From Acherontichlamydia pituitae (lineage in GTDB: Bacteria; Chlamydiota; Chlamydiia; Chlamydiales; Rhabdochlamydiaceae), in assembly GCA_019634675.1 (NCBI GenBank), contig JAHCAX010000001.1, forward strand, positions 620,001-684,000: a DNA stretch of 64,000 bases, in the 5' to 3' direction. Positions within the stretch are counted from its first letter, which is position 1, and every line of letters starts with the position of its first letter. Of the stretch, positions 18,065-25,953 are shown one piece after another. The position numbers were made by a program, and so were the translations under genes. The notes beneath the pieces are model-generated. The model had not been told where the DNA came from. It saw only the letters and a program-made list of their open reading frames with translations, and searched no databases.

Positions 18065-18568
18065 ATGACAAAACAAGAAGCTAAGCGCCGCGCTGAGGAT
18101 TTCGGTTCTGAGTTCGAAGAGAAAGTGCTCTACATTAACCGATGCTCCAAGGTGGTTAAAGGCGGACGCAAGTTTAGTTTTTCCGCACTAGTTATTATCG
18201 GTGATGGACAAGGGCATATTGGTTTTGGCTTTGCTAAAGCTAATGAAGTATCCGATGCGATCCGCAAGGGAACAGAAGCCGCTCGCAAAAATGTGATTAC
18301 ATTTGAGATGGAAGGGACAACTATTCCCCATGAGATCGTTGTTGAGTGGGACGGTGCTAAAGTTCTCTTGAAGCCAGCTCCTGAAGGAACTGGTGTCATT
18401 GCAGGATCTAAAGTCCGATCAGTCCTAGAGCTCGGCGGAGTTAAAGACGTCGTCGCGAAAAGTTTGGGATCTAGCAACCCGCTTAACCAAGTTCGTGCAA
18501 CGATCCAAGCATTAACAAGTTTACGTAACCGTAGTAAGAATTTAGCTGCGCGAGGGATTTCAGCATGA
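18065..18568 (+). CDS. rpsE: 30S ribosomal protein S5
   Basis: The 167-residue product contains the S5 dsRNA-binding pattern VVKGGRKFSFSALVIIGDG and the C-terminal GVKDVVAKSLGSSNPLN. It overlaps rplO by four bases (ATGA). L30 (rpmD), which often lies between these genes, is missing, in agreement with other chlamydiae. Confidence 0.96.
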   Translation: MTKQEAKRRAEDFGSEFEEKVLYINRCSKVVKGGRKFSFSALVIIGDGQGHIGFGFAKANEVSDAIRKGTEAARKNVITFEMEGTTIPHEIVVEWDGAKVLLKPAPEGTGVIAGSKVRSVLELGGVKDVVAKSLGSSNPLNQVRATIQALTSLRNRSKNLAARGISA

Positions 18569-19029
18569 TTTCGTTATCAACACTATCGAACACACACCGA
18601 CCTGATAAAAAAGTTCAGCGCATAGGGCGTGGAATGGGTTCTAAGCGCGGTAAAACTTGCGGACGCGGCCACAAAGGCGATAAAGCAAGACAAGGCTATA
18701 AGCAGCGTTATGGTCATGAAGGCGGACAATTGCCGCTTTACCGTAAGCTCCCATGCCGAGGTATGGATGCCGGCCGATTCCGATCAGAAGTATTTGCTAT
18801 TAATTTAGGACGGCTTGATGCGTACTTTAAAGATGGTGAAAAGATCAGTTTGAAGGTTCTTCAAGAAAAAGGGATCGCACCGCGCAGAGCTGCTGGCGGC
18901 CTAAAGATCCTTTCCCAAGGAGAACTTAAGAAGAAAGTAACCATTGAAGCAGCAGCCTTTTCAAAAGCTGCTGAAGAAAAGCTAAAGAAGGCAGGGATTT
19001 CCTACCAACAGACCGCTATTGGAAAGTAG
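18565..19029 (+). CDS. rplO: 50S ribosomal protein L15
   Basis: The 154-residue product has the glycine-rich L15 N-terminus (RIGRGMGSKRGKTCGRGHKG) and LPLYRKLPCRGM. Translation is probably coupled to rpsE through the ATGA overlap. Confidence 0.95.
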   Translation: MISLSTLSNTHRPDKKVQRIGRGMGSKRGKTCGRGHKGDKARQGYKQRYGHEGGQLPLYRKLPCRGMDAGRFRSEVFAINLGRLDAYFKDGEKISLKVLQEKGIAPRRAAGGLKILSQGELKKKVTIEAAAFSKAAEEKLKKAGISYQQTAIGK

Positions 19030-19058
19030 TTTCTCTTGAAACTCGACCTGGATGACGA

Positions 19059-20429
19059 ATGATTGAAGGCGTTAGACGCATTTTTGCAATACCTGAGCTT
19101 AAAGCGAAAATCATCTTTACGATGATGATGCTGGTCGTCTGCCGGATAGGAGCTTATATTCCTGTCCCAGGCATTAATGGTGAAGCTGCAGTACAAATGT
19201 TCCGAGCCGCAACAGGCGGAGGACAGAATTTGTTTCAGCTGATGGATGTGTTTTCGGGCGGAGCGTTTGCTCAAATGACAGTCATTGCGCTCGGAGTGAT
19301 GCCCTATATCTCTGCATCGATCATCATGCAGCTGCTTGTTGCGCTGGTGCCTTCCATGCAGAGGGAAGTCCGTGAAAATGCAGACGTAGGAAGACGCAAA
19401 CTAAGCAAGTGGATCCGTATTTTGACCGTTTTTCTAGCCTTTTTCCAGGCTGGTCTATTTGGGAAATACGCAGTTCAGCTTAATGCGGGCAGTCCCGGGA
19501 TTATCGTCAGCGATATTATCGACATCCAAGCGTTTGGGATCCCATGGCTGTTTTATTTGATCGTTATGGCAACGATGACTGCAGGGACCATCCTTTTGAT
19601 GTGGATTGGAGAGCAGATATCTGAAAAAGGGATTGGCAACGGGATCAGTTTGATCATCACTGTCGGAATCCTCTCTTCGCTGCCATCGACAATGGGATCT
19701 GTGTTCCGGCAGTTGAACCTGGATTCGCAAGAGATTGGACAACTGACCTTTACATCGATGGTTGTCTTATCGGCAGTATTTGTGCTGATCATCGTTGGAA
19801 CGATCCTGATTATTCAGGGACAGAGAAAGATCCCTTTGCAGTATGCGCGACGTATAGTAGGCAATCGCGAGATGCAAGGAGGAAATGCTTTCATCCCGTT
19901 GAAAATTAACTACGCTGGCGTGATCCCGGTGATCTTTGCCTCGTCGTTCCTGATGCTGCCAGCTTCTGTTGGGCAGTTTTTAGGGACAAATAGTTGGATT
20001 GGACAATTTGCTAATTGGATTTCTCCAGGCACTGGATTGTACATGTTCATCTATGTGATGCTGATCATAGGGTTTACCTACTTCTGGACTGCAACTCAGT
20101 TTCATCCAGAGCAGATCGCTTCCGATATGAAGAAGAACGGTGCTTTTATTCCTGGGATACGGCAGGGAAAGCCTACTCAAGATTATCTTGAGTCGACAAT
20201 GAGCCGTATTACATTTGCAGGCGCGTTATTCCTAGCGATGATCGCTATTTTGCCGACCGTCGTAGGAAGGCTGCTCAGCGTTGATTCGACGATTACCTAT
20301 TTCTTTGGCGGTACCTCGCTATTGATCTTGGTCGGAGTTGTTTTAGACACGTCGAAGCAGATCGAGTCGCACTTGTTAATGAAGCGCTATGAAGGCTTTA
20401 TGAAGAAGGGGCGCCTCAAAGGACGTTGA
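19059..20429 (+). CDS. secY: Protein translocase subunit SecY
   Basis: SecY forms the Sec channel in the inner membrane. The 456-residue product has ten predicted membrane helices and the family motifs GAYIPVPGIN, FQLMDVFSGGAF, GIGNGISLIITVGIL and, in the cytoplasmic loop after helix 8, the FADDMKK-like ASDMKKNGAFIPGIRQG. The Sec channel is the presumed route for the many signal-peptide proteins in the accessory region. A 165-bp gap to rpsM follows, where other bacteria often carry rpmJ or adk. Confidence 0.97.
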   Translation: MIEGVRRIFAIPELKAKIIFTMMMLVVCRIGAYIPVPGINGEAAVQMFRAATGGGQNLFQLMDVFSGGAFAQMTVIALGVMPYISASIIMQLLVALVPSMQREVRENADVGRRKLSKWIRILTVFLAFFQAGLFGKYAVQLNAGSPGIIVSDIIDIQAFGIPWLFYLIVMATMTAGTILLMWIGEQISEKGIGNGISLIITVGILSSLPSTMGSVFRQLNLDSQEIGQLTFTSMVVLSAVFVLIIVGTILIIQGQRKIPLQYARRIVGNREMQGGNAFIPLKINYAGVIPVIFASSFLMLPASVGQFLGTNSWIGQFANWISPGTGLYMFIYVMLIIGFTYFWTATQFHPEQIASDMKKNGAFIPGIRQGKPTQDYLESTMSRITFAGALFLAMIAILPTVVGRLLSVDSTITYFFGGTSLLILVGVVLDTSKQIESHLLMKRYEGFMKKGRLKGR

Positions 20430-20593
20430 TAGGATTGAGGGTAAATTTGCCCTGAAAGCAATAAATTAAAAATTTAGTTTGCTGTTTATAAGCAAATCGC
20501 TGCTGCCGAGGAAAACAAGGCGCAGCCCAGAACTTGTAAATAAACAAAACTTCTGATAAATTTTGTTGATCCTCAAAAAGAAGGAATGGATCC
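20430..20593 (+). promoter_or_regulatory. Gap inside the ribosomal run with a hairpin and a possible promoter
   Basis: This is the largest gap in the ribosomal run. It begins with a small dyad (GGGTAAATTTGCCC at about 20440-20453) followed by an AT-rich imperfect stem (GCAATAAATT...AATTTAGTTTGC). Before rpsM lies CTGATAAATTTTG, a possible -10 region. It may separate the spc and alpha parts into two transcripts. L36 (rpmJ), common at this place, is not found. Confidence 0.35.
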
Positions 20594-20962
20594 ATGCCAA
20601 GAGTGATTGGGATAGACATCCCCGATAAAAAACGATTAGAAATTAGCTTGATGTACATTTATGGAATCGGCCGTCGCGTATCGAATGAGATTTGCGCTAA
20701 GCTAAACCTCGACAAGAACATGAAAGCATACAATTTAAGTGAAGACGACATCGCTAGAATCAATGCTCTTTTGCAAACTGACTACGTTGTTGAAGGGGAT
20801 CTCCGCCGGCAAGTGCAAAACAACATTAAGCGTTTGATCAGTATCCACTCTTATCGTGGAATGCGCCACCGCTTAGGATTGCCTGTCCGAGGCCAGCGCA
20901 CACGAACGAATGCCCGTACGCGCAAAGGTAAGAGAAAAACTGTAGCTAACAAGAAGAAATAG
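20594..20962 (+). CDS. rpsM: 30S ribosomal protein S13
   Basis: The 122-residue product has the S13 patterns RVIGIDIPDKKRLEISLMYI and HRLGLPVRGQRTRTNARTRK. S13 contacts the P-site tRNA and bridges to the 50S. It follows a longer intergenic gap and so may start a separate transcript. Confidence 0.96.
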   Translation: MPRVIGIDIPDKKRLEISLMYIYGIGRRVSNEICAKLNLDKNMKAYNLSEDDIARINALLQTDYVVEGDLRRQVQNNIKRLISIHSYRGMRHRLGLPVRGQRTRTNARTRKGKRKTVANKKK

Positions 20963-20975
20963 AGGAGAGTGAACC

Positions 20976-21404
20976 TTGGCTAAACAGGAAAATCAAAAAG
21001 CTGCATCCACTGCAAAAAAGCCAACAGTTGCAAAAGCACGCAAGAAAACGATCCGCAACGTTCCAAGCGGAATAGCTCATGTTAAAGCTACATTTAACAA
21101 TACAATCGTCGTTATCACAGATCTCACAGGAAACGTTATTTCTTGGGCATCAGCTGGTAAAGTAGGCTTTGCAGGCTCTAGAAAATCATCAGCGTTCGCT
21201 GCTACCGTCGCTGCACAAGACGCAGCCAAAGTTGCAATGGGCGTTGGAATGAGAGAGGTCGAAGTGAATCTTTCCGGACCTGGAGCTGGTAGAGAGTCTG
21301 CAGTCCGAGGATTGCAAAGTTCTGGGATGATGATCACGATCATTCGTGATAAGACACCAGTGCCTCATAACGGATGCCGTCCACGCAAAAGACGACGCGT
21401 ATAA
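20976..21404 (+). CDS. rpsK: 30S ribosomal protein S11
   Basis: The 142-residue product has the S11 core (HVKATFNNTIVVITDLTGNV) and the C-terminal TPVPHNGCRPRKRRRV. The start is TTG at 20976 with GAGGAGAG upstream. A Lys/Ala-rich N-terminal extension of about 25 residues is present. S4 (rpsD), which often follows, is absent. Confidence 0.96.
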   Translation: MAKQENQKAASTAKKPTVAKARKKTIRNVPSGIAHVKATFNNTIVVITDLTGNVISWASAGKVGFAGSRKSSAFAATVAAQDAAKVAMGVGMREVEVNLSGPGAGRESAVRGLQSSGMMITIIRDKTPVPHNGCRPRKRRRV

Positions 21405-21522
21405 TTTATTGAAGCCGCATCTTGCGGGAGCAATCTCGCTTAAAGGTGCGCCATTGAATTTTAAGATAGGATTTTCTCGCGAAAGCAGAGAGAAACATTA
21501 GATAATTTTCAGGAGATCAGTC

Positions 21523-22620
21523 ATGGCCGTTAAATATGGCAAGTTTGAGTTGCCAAGTAAAATTAAAGTCGAAGATGCAACACGTAAGCCCACATTTACG
21601 CGCTTCATCGCTGAGCCATTTGAAAGGGGATTTGGACATACCGTAGGAAATGCATTGCGACGGATCATGTTAAGCTCCCTAGAGGCGCCGTCGATCGTGT
21701 CCGTTCGAATTGAGGGAATTTCCCATGAGTACATGGCAGTGGAAGGGATCATCGAAGACATGACCCACATTGTCCTCAACCTTAAAAATGCCCTATTGCG
21801 CAAACTGCCTTCGGACGAAGAGATCGGCTCTAGAGATACAAAAGTCGTATCAAAAATCCTCGACATTACTCCAGACCTTCTCGAGAAGAACGGCGGGCAG
21901 TATATTGTCACTTTGAAGGATTTGATGGGAATGAGCGATTTTGATGTCGTCAATCCAGACCTGGCTATCTTCACTGTTACAAAGCCTATGACCAAAAAGG
22001 TGGATGTGAAAGTTTCCATCGGCAGAGGCTATGTCCCATCTGAGAGACATGTTCTTGGAGAAAAAGGTGTCGACGAGATTATCATCGACTCGGCGTTTTC
22101 TCCAGTTCGGCTCGTGAACTATTTTGTCGAGAACACGCGTGTAGGTCAAGATACAGACTTTGACCGCTTGATCCTCGACGTTACGACCGATGGACGGATC
22201 AGCCCTGAAGAAGCGCTTGCATTTGCAACGCAGATCGGGATTACGCATCTTCAAGTCTTCGAACAGTTGAAGCTGATGAGCTTAACGTTCGATCAAGGCG
22301 AAGTTGAAATGAACACTGACCGCGATGCCCTGATGGCAAAGCTCGCTCTAAAAATTAATGAAATTGAATTGTCTGTCCGTTCTACAAACTGCTTAGCTGG
22401 CGCTAACATCGATACAATAGCTGAGCTGGTTGTGATGCCTGAATCAGAAATGTTGAAATTCCGAAACTTTGGTAAGAAGTCGCTCAACGAGATCAAAGCA
22501 AAGCTCGAAGAGATGGGACTTTATCTCGGAATGGACCTGGTCAAGTTCGGCATTACGCGGGACAACGTCAAACAAGTTATTCAAGATTACCTTACTGAAA
22601 AAGCAGGAAACCAAGTATGA
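21523..22620 (+). CDS. rpoA: RNA polymerase alpha subunit
   Basis: The 365-residue product has the N-terminal assembly domain (FERGFGHTVGNALRRIMLSS) and the C-terminal domain (SVRSTNCLAGANIDTIAEL, FGKKSLNEIKAKL) that contacts UP elements and activators. It is longer than E. coli alpha (329), as in other chlamydiae. It overlaps rplQ by four bases. Confidence 0.97.
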   Translation: MAVKYGKFELPSKIKVEDATRKPTFTRFIAEPFERGFGHTVGNALRRIMLSSLEAPSIVSVRIEGISHEYMAVEGIIEDMTHIVLNLKNALLRKLPSDEEIGSRDTKVVSKILDITPDLLEKNGGQYIVTLKDLMGMSDFDVVNPDLAIFTVTKPMTKKVDVKVSIGRGYVPSERHVLGEKGVDEIIIDSAFSPVRLVNYFVENTRVGQDTDFDRLILDVTTDGRISPEEALAFATQIGITHLQVFEQLKLMSLTFDQGEVEMNTDRDALMAKLALKINEIELSVRSTNCLAGANIDTIAELVVMPESEMLKFRNFGKKSLNEIKAKLEEMGLYLGMDLVKFGITRDNVKQVIQDYLTEKAGNQV

Positions 22621-23060
22621 GACACGCAAAGGACACCTTTAAGATCGGCCGCACTGCTTCGCACCGACGATGCTTAATGGCTAACATGCTCAAGTCGTTA
22701 ATCGAAAATGAGCGCATTGAAACGACTGTGCGTAAAGCAAAAGAGCTGCGCCGTTATGCTGACCATATGATCACTTTAGCTAAACGCAATACGCTGGCAA
22801 GCAGGCGCCAAGCAATCGGCGAACTCATGATCACGCTCAATGCGATGACTTCTAAAGAAGCGCGTGAAGTTAAAAAAGCCCGCCAAGAGAACAAAGCGCA
22901 AGAAGTTGTTACAGGCGATCGCAAGATCATCGGGAAACTTTTTGATGCCCTGGGACCTCGATTTGCTAATCGCAACGGCGGCTATACTCGCATCATCAAG
23001 AAAGATTTCCGAGCTGGAGACAGCGCTCCAACTTGCTATATCGAATATTTGCAGCAATAA
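22617..23060 (+). CDS. rplQ: 50S ribosomal protein L17
   Basis: The 147-residue product shows the L17 patterns FKIGRTASHRRCLMANMLKS and GGYTRIIKKDFRAGDSAP. Its ATG overlaps the rpoA stop (ATGA). It is the last ribosomal gene of the run, and a strong terminator follows within 25 bases. Confidence 0.97.
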   Translation: MRHAKDTFKIGRTASHRRCLMANMLKSLIENERIETTVRKAKELRRYADHMITLAKRNTLASRRQAIGELMITLNAMTSKEAREVKKARQENKAQEVVTGDRKIIGKLFDALGPRFANRNGGYTRIIKKDFRAGDSAPTCYIEYLQQ

Positions 23061-23082
23061 TACTGCTTCAAAATTTGAGCAC

Positions 23083-23115
23083 AAAACCTCAGCAGGAATG
23101 CTGAGGTTTTTTTTT
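23083..23115 (+). terminator. Rho-independent terminator of the ribosomal run
   Basis: A stem formed by CCTCAGC and GCTGAGG with a six-base loop is followed by nine T residues. The A tract in front (AAAA) makes it work partly in both directions. It lies 22 bases after the rplQ stop and closes the S10-spc-alpha run. Confidence 0.9.
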
Positions 23116-23349
23116 GCATCCATCATGCCGATCTTGTTTCATAAGTTATTCATCTTGAGTTTTCTCTAGAGTCCTACTCTCTTGGAATATGTTCTCGAAA
23201 ATCAAGACTTTGCCTGCTTGCGCAGCTGACAAACTGACTCAAAATCATCGTTTTTTCCAGGCATCCGAATCATTCAATTGGCTCTTTACTTACAACAAAT
23301 TCTGATTTATGATGCCAGGCGAACGATGTCCTCAACCTTAAGGTATGCC

Positions 23350-24363
23350 ATGGCTATTAAAATTGCGATTAACGGATTTGGACGGATTGGACGCCTTGTA
23401 TTTCGGATCATCAAAGAACATTATCCCGATGTCGAAGTCGTGGCGGTCAACGACCTCGTCCCAGCCGATAATTTGGCTTATCTTCTTAGACATGATTCCG
23501 TTCATCGCAAACCCTCCTTTGAGACCCATCCCGAAGGCAACTATCTCGTTGCCCGCGGTAAAAAGACCCTTGTCGTTTCAGAAAAGGATCCAAGTAAGCT
23601 CCCCTGGAAAGACCTAGGCGTCCAATATGTCGTTGAGTCGACAGGCAGGTTCACCAACCTTGAAGATGCCCAGCTCCACTTGAATGCCGGGGCCAAAAGG
23701 GTCATTCTATCCGCTCCAGGGAAAGGTGAAATGCCCACCTTTGTCATGGGCGTGAATGAAAACACTTATAACCCTCAAAAAGACCATATCGTATCCAATG
23801 CGTCCTGCACAACGAACTGCTTAGCTCCGCTCGTTAAAATCCTGCTCGACAATTTTGGAATCGAAGAGGGTCTCATGACGACCGTCCACTCTTTGACAGC
23901 GACACAGCCCTCCGTTGACGGTCCATCCAAAAAAGACTGGCGTGGAGGTAGAGCCGCCAGCATTAATATCATCCCTTCCTCGACTGGCGCCGCCAAGGCT
24001 GTCGCCCTATGCCTGCCAGCTGTTAAAGGAAAACTCACCGGGATGGCTTTCCGGATCCCTACCCCCGACGTGTCCGTTGTGGACCTAACTGTGCGCTTGT
24101 CCAAGGACACAACCTTTGAAGAGATCTGCGCAGCCGTCAAAAAGGCTTCCCAAGGAGAAATGAAAAATTTTGTTGAGTTCTGCGACGAAGAGGTCGTTTC
24201 CAGCGATTTCATAGGGAACGCCGCTTCTTGCATTTTTGATAAAGGCGCCTCGATAGCGCTGAATAGTCGTTTTTATAAATTGATCGCGTGGTATGATAAT
24301 GAAATGGGATATGCCCATCGAGTTGTGGACTTGGTCCGCTATATGGCATCCCTAGAAAAGTAA
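23350..24363 (+). CDS. gapA: Glyceraldehyde-3-phosphate dehydrogenase
   Basis: GAPDH oxidises glyceraldehyde 3-phosphate with NAD in glycolysis. The 337-residue product has the Rossmann start IKIAINGFGRIGRLVFR, the active-site SNASCTTNCLAP with Cys153, and the C-terminal WYDNEMGYAHRVVDLV. ATG at 23350 is chosen because the conserved N-terminus begins there and AAGG lies upstream; in-frame starts at 23278 and 23326 are possible but add unrelated residues. It follows rplQ as in Chlamydia. Confidence 0.96.
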   Translation: MAIKIAINGFGRIGRLVFRIIKEHYPDVEVVAVNDLVPADNLAYLLRHDSVHRKPSFETHPEGNYLVARGKKTLVVSEKDPSKLPWKDLGVQYVVESTGRFTNLEDAQLHLNAGAKRVILSAPGKGEMPTFVMGVNENTYNPQKDHIVSNASCTTNCLAPLVKILLDNFGIEEGLMTTVHSLTATQPSVDGPSKKDWRGGRAASINIIPSSTGAAKAVALCLPAVKGKLTGMAFRIPTPDVSVVDLTVRLSKDTTFEEICAAVKKASQGEMKNFVEFCDEEVVSSDFIGNAASCIFDKGASIALNSRFYKLIAWYDNEMGYAHRVVDLVRYMASLEK

Positions 24364-24676
24364 ATTTTTGAGATTGATCGCCCTCTTGAACCATTCAAAC
24401 CAGGGTGACATCTCTTTAGTCCTCGCTCTTGGATTTTTACAAGAGCTGGCAATTGACAAACTGCAATCCTCCTTTGGAACTGGAAGTGAACATCTCCTCC
24501 GATTAAGGAATGAGAGGATTGCAAAAGATAAACATTTAGAGAGTGTCCAAAAACCACATGCTTTGTTTTGCATTCGATATGCATGTCAGTGGAAGAACGA
24601 TAATCAGATGCCCGAAGATTAGCTGCTGAAAAGCAGTTGATTTTTGGACACTCTCTTACAAACATGGAATGATTCA
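24364..24676. other. 313-bp intergenic region with two short inverted repeats and a MITE-like element
   Basis: After gapA come a hairpin GCTCTTG/CAAGAGC at 24425-24446 and a nine-base inverted repeat GCAATCCTC/GAGGATTGC at 24463-24471 and 24514-24522. The right half is filled by a MITE-like element at 24539-24655. Short open frames crossing the region on both strands resemble nothing and change character inside the element, so I do not call a gene. Confidence 0.5.
24539..24655. mobile_element. MITE-like element, 117 bp, 15-bp perfect terminal inverted repeats
   Basis: GAGAGTGTCCAAAAA at 24539-24553 is the exact reverse complement of TTTTTGGACACTCTC at 24641-24655. TTA lies directly outside both ends (24536-24538 and 24656-24658), fitting a 3-bp target duplication. 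The interior has no transposase. This is the form of a non-autonomous element or a collapsed insertion sequence. It ends 21 bp before the start of the next gene, so it may have replaced that gene's promoter region. Confidence 0.6.
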
Positions 24677-25552
24677 GTGAATTTTACACGTGAACCTATC
24701 ATCGAGACCATCATCTCGCCAAAAGATGGCTTTAAGATCCTTGTGCGAAGCAGTAAAGCCGGAAACAATGAAGAATACTTTGTCGATGCTGTAGAAGTCG
24801 TTTCATTCGGAAGAGCGTTTTTCTTCCGTTCCTTGGAAAGGCCGAAAGCATTTTTAGTCCCGGCTTCTGACTATGAAGTATTGGAAGTCAAAGAAACTCG
24901 AGTCGCCCTCAAAAATGTTTCCCACGAGCGGAGCATTAAGATCGGCGGAGGTAGAGAAGCTCCAGTACGCCATCGTGATCGCGAGCGGGAACGAGAGCGG
25001 GAGCCTCAAGTTGCCAAGCAAGATGAAGAAACGTCAACAGCGGAAGAATCAGCTCCAGCAGAAGGCGAACCAGCTGAAGTGTCTCAAGCAGAACCAAGAA
25101 TGGATCGACGAAGAGACCGCCGCCGCCACCGCCGCCGCCGCCAATCCGATGATCAAGATTGGTCAGACCGCAATAAAGGGCAGGAACAACAGCCGCGCGA
25201 AGCAGAATCTCCTAAATCTGACGTTGTCAGCGAAGGAGGTGGGGCCCAAGATGAAGTGAAGACTTCATCTTCTATGTTCAGCAGCTTATTTCCCCCTCCA
25301 CCAACGCTTATTTCGCAAACTCTCAGCCGTTACAAAGATAAAGAAGCTGCTGAAGGTACTCCCTCTGTCCAGCCCCAAGAAGAAGCAAGGCAAGAAGAGC
25401 CGCCAGTCGTAAAAAAGAAGGAAAAAGAAGAGGACACTGGATCAGAGTCCGCGCCTCTGCACCGCGTGCATGCTCCAGAAGAGCTCGAGACCTTCTCAAC
25501 AACCCACTTCTCCCCTTTGCAGGGCGGCGACGGGTTCAACCAGTTCTTCTAA
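24677..25552 (+). CDS. Conserved chlamydial protein of unknown function (CT504-like by position)
   Basis: The 291-residue product has an ordered N-terminal domain of about 100 residues (EEYFVDAVEVVSFGRAFFF, KAFLVPASDYEVLEV, KNVSHERSIKIGGG) and then a long low-complexity region rich in Arg, Glu, Gln and Pro, including DRRRDRRRHRRRRQSD. The Arg-rich stretch suggests nucleic-acid binding. By position after gapA it matches C. trachomatis CT504, from memory. GTG at 24677 is the likely start since the upstream frame enters the MITE-like element; the ribosome-binding site is weak. No function is known. Confidence 0.7.
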   Translation: MNFTREPIIETIISPKDGFKILVRSSKAGNNEEYFVDAVEVVSFGRAFFFRSLERPKAFLVPASDYEVLEVKETRVALKNVSHERSIKIGGGREAPVRHRDREREREREPQVAKQDEETSTAEESAPAEGEPAEVSQAEPRMDRRRDRRRHRRRRQSDDQDWSDRNKGQEQQPREAESPKSDVVSEGGGAQDEVKTSSSMFSSLFPPPPTLISQTLSRYKDKEAAEGTPSVQPQEEARQEEPPVVKKKEKEEDTGSESAPLHRVHAPEELETFSTTHFSPLQGGDGFNQFF

Positions 25553-25560
25553 AATCATCT

Positions 25561-25590
25561 CAAGAGGCTTGATGGTTATCAAGCCTCTTG
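25561..25590 (+). terminator. Perfect 13-bp stem-loop after the CT504-like gene
   Basis: CAAGAGGCTTGAT and ATCAAGCCTCTTG form a perfect 13-bp stem with a four-base loop, starting 8 bases after the stop codon. The following sequence is not a clean T tract (AATCTTATCC), so it may be a terminator or an RNA 3' end stabiliser. Confidence 0.6.
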
Positions 25591-25645
25591 AATCTTATCC
25601 TGCAATCCAGGTAAAATTTCGTCCTTCAAGCCCCTCCAACCCTAT

Positions 25646-25728
25646 GCTCGGATGGTGGAACGGTAGACACTGGAGACTTAAAATCTCCTGGGAGTAATCC
25701 CGTGCAGGTTCGATTCCTGTTCCGAGCA
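25646..25728 (+). tRNA. tRNA-Leu (anticodon UAA)
   Basis: The acceptor arms GCTCGGA and TCCGAGC pair perfectly, with discriminator A. The anticodon stem GGAGA/TCTCC encloses the loop CTTAAAA with anticodon TAA. A long variable arm (TGGGAGTAATCCCGTG) marks a class II tRNA, and the T arm GCAGG-TTCGATT-CCTGT is standard. The 3' CCA is not encoded. The gene stands at the border between the conserved block and the accessory region. Confidence 0.95.
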
Positions 25729-25734
25729 TTAATA

Positions 25735-25758
25735 AACCTGGCAAAGCCAGGTTTTTTT
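25735..25758 (+). terminator. Terminator of tRNA-Leu
   Basis: AACCTGGC and GCCAGGTT form a stem with a three-base loop followed by a run of T, six bases after the tRNA. This is a typical intrinsic terminator. Confidence 0.85.
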
Positions 25759-25953
25759 ATGCCCGGAAAGCAAGCCAACAGTTTGGCTTGCGTCAGGCAA
25801 TCGAAGTGAAGAAGCCTGCGACAGAACCGGCGGTGAAACCGGATTCCTGTTCCAAGTCAACGATTTTGTCCTTATTCTGATTTCGATCGAGATCTGTTGT
25901 CGTAAAATTTCTGTTGGTATAGTCTTGCCAAAATTTTTTAGAATAGGATGTTT

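Noticed and set aside
24368..24622. 84-codon frame between gapA and the CT504-like gene
   Set aside because: It runs into the inverted-repeat element and its composition looks like noncoding DNA.
24963..25150. CRISPR-like short repeats in the CT504-like gene
   Set aside because: The repeats are Arg/Glu codon runs in a coding frame, without spacers.
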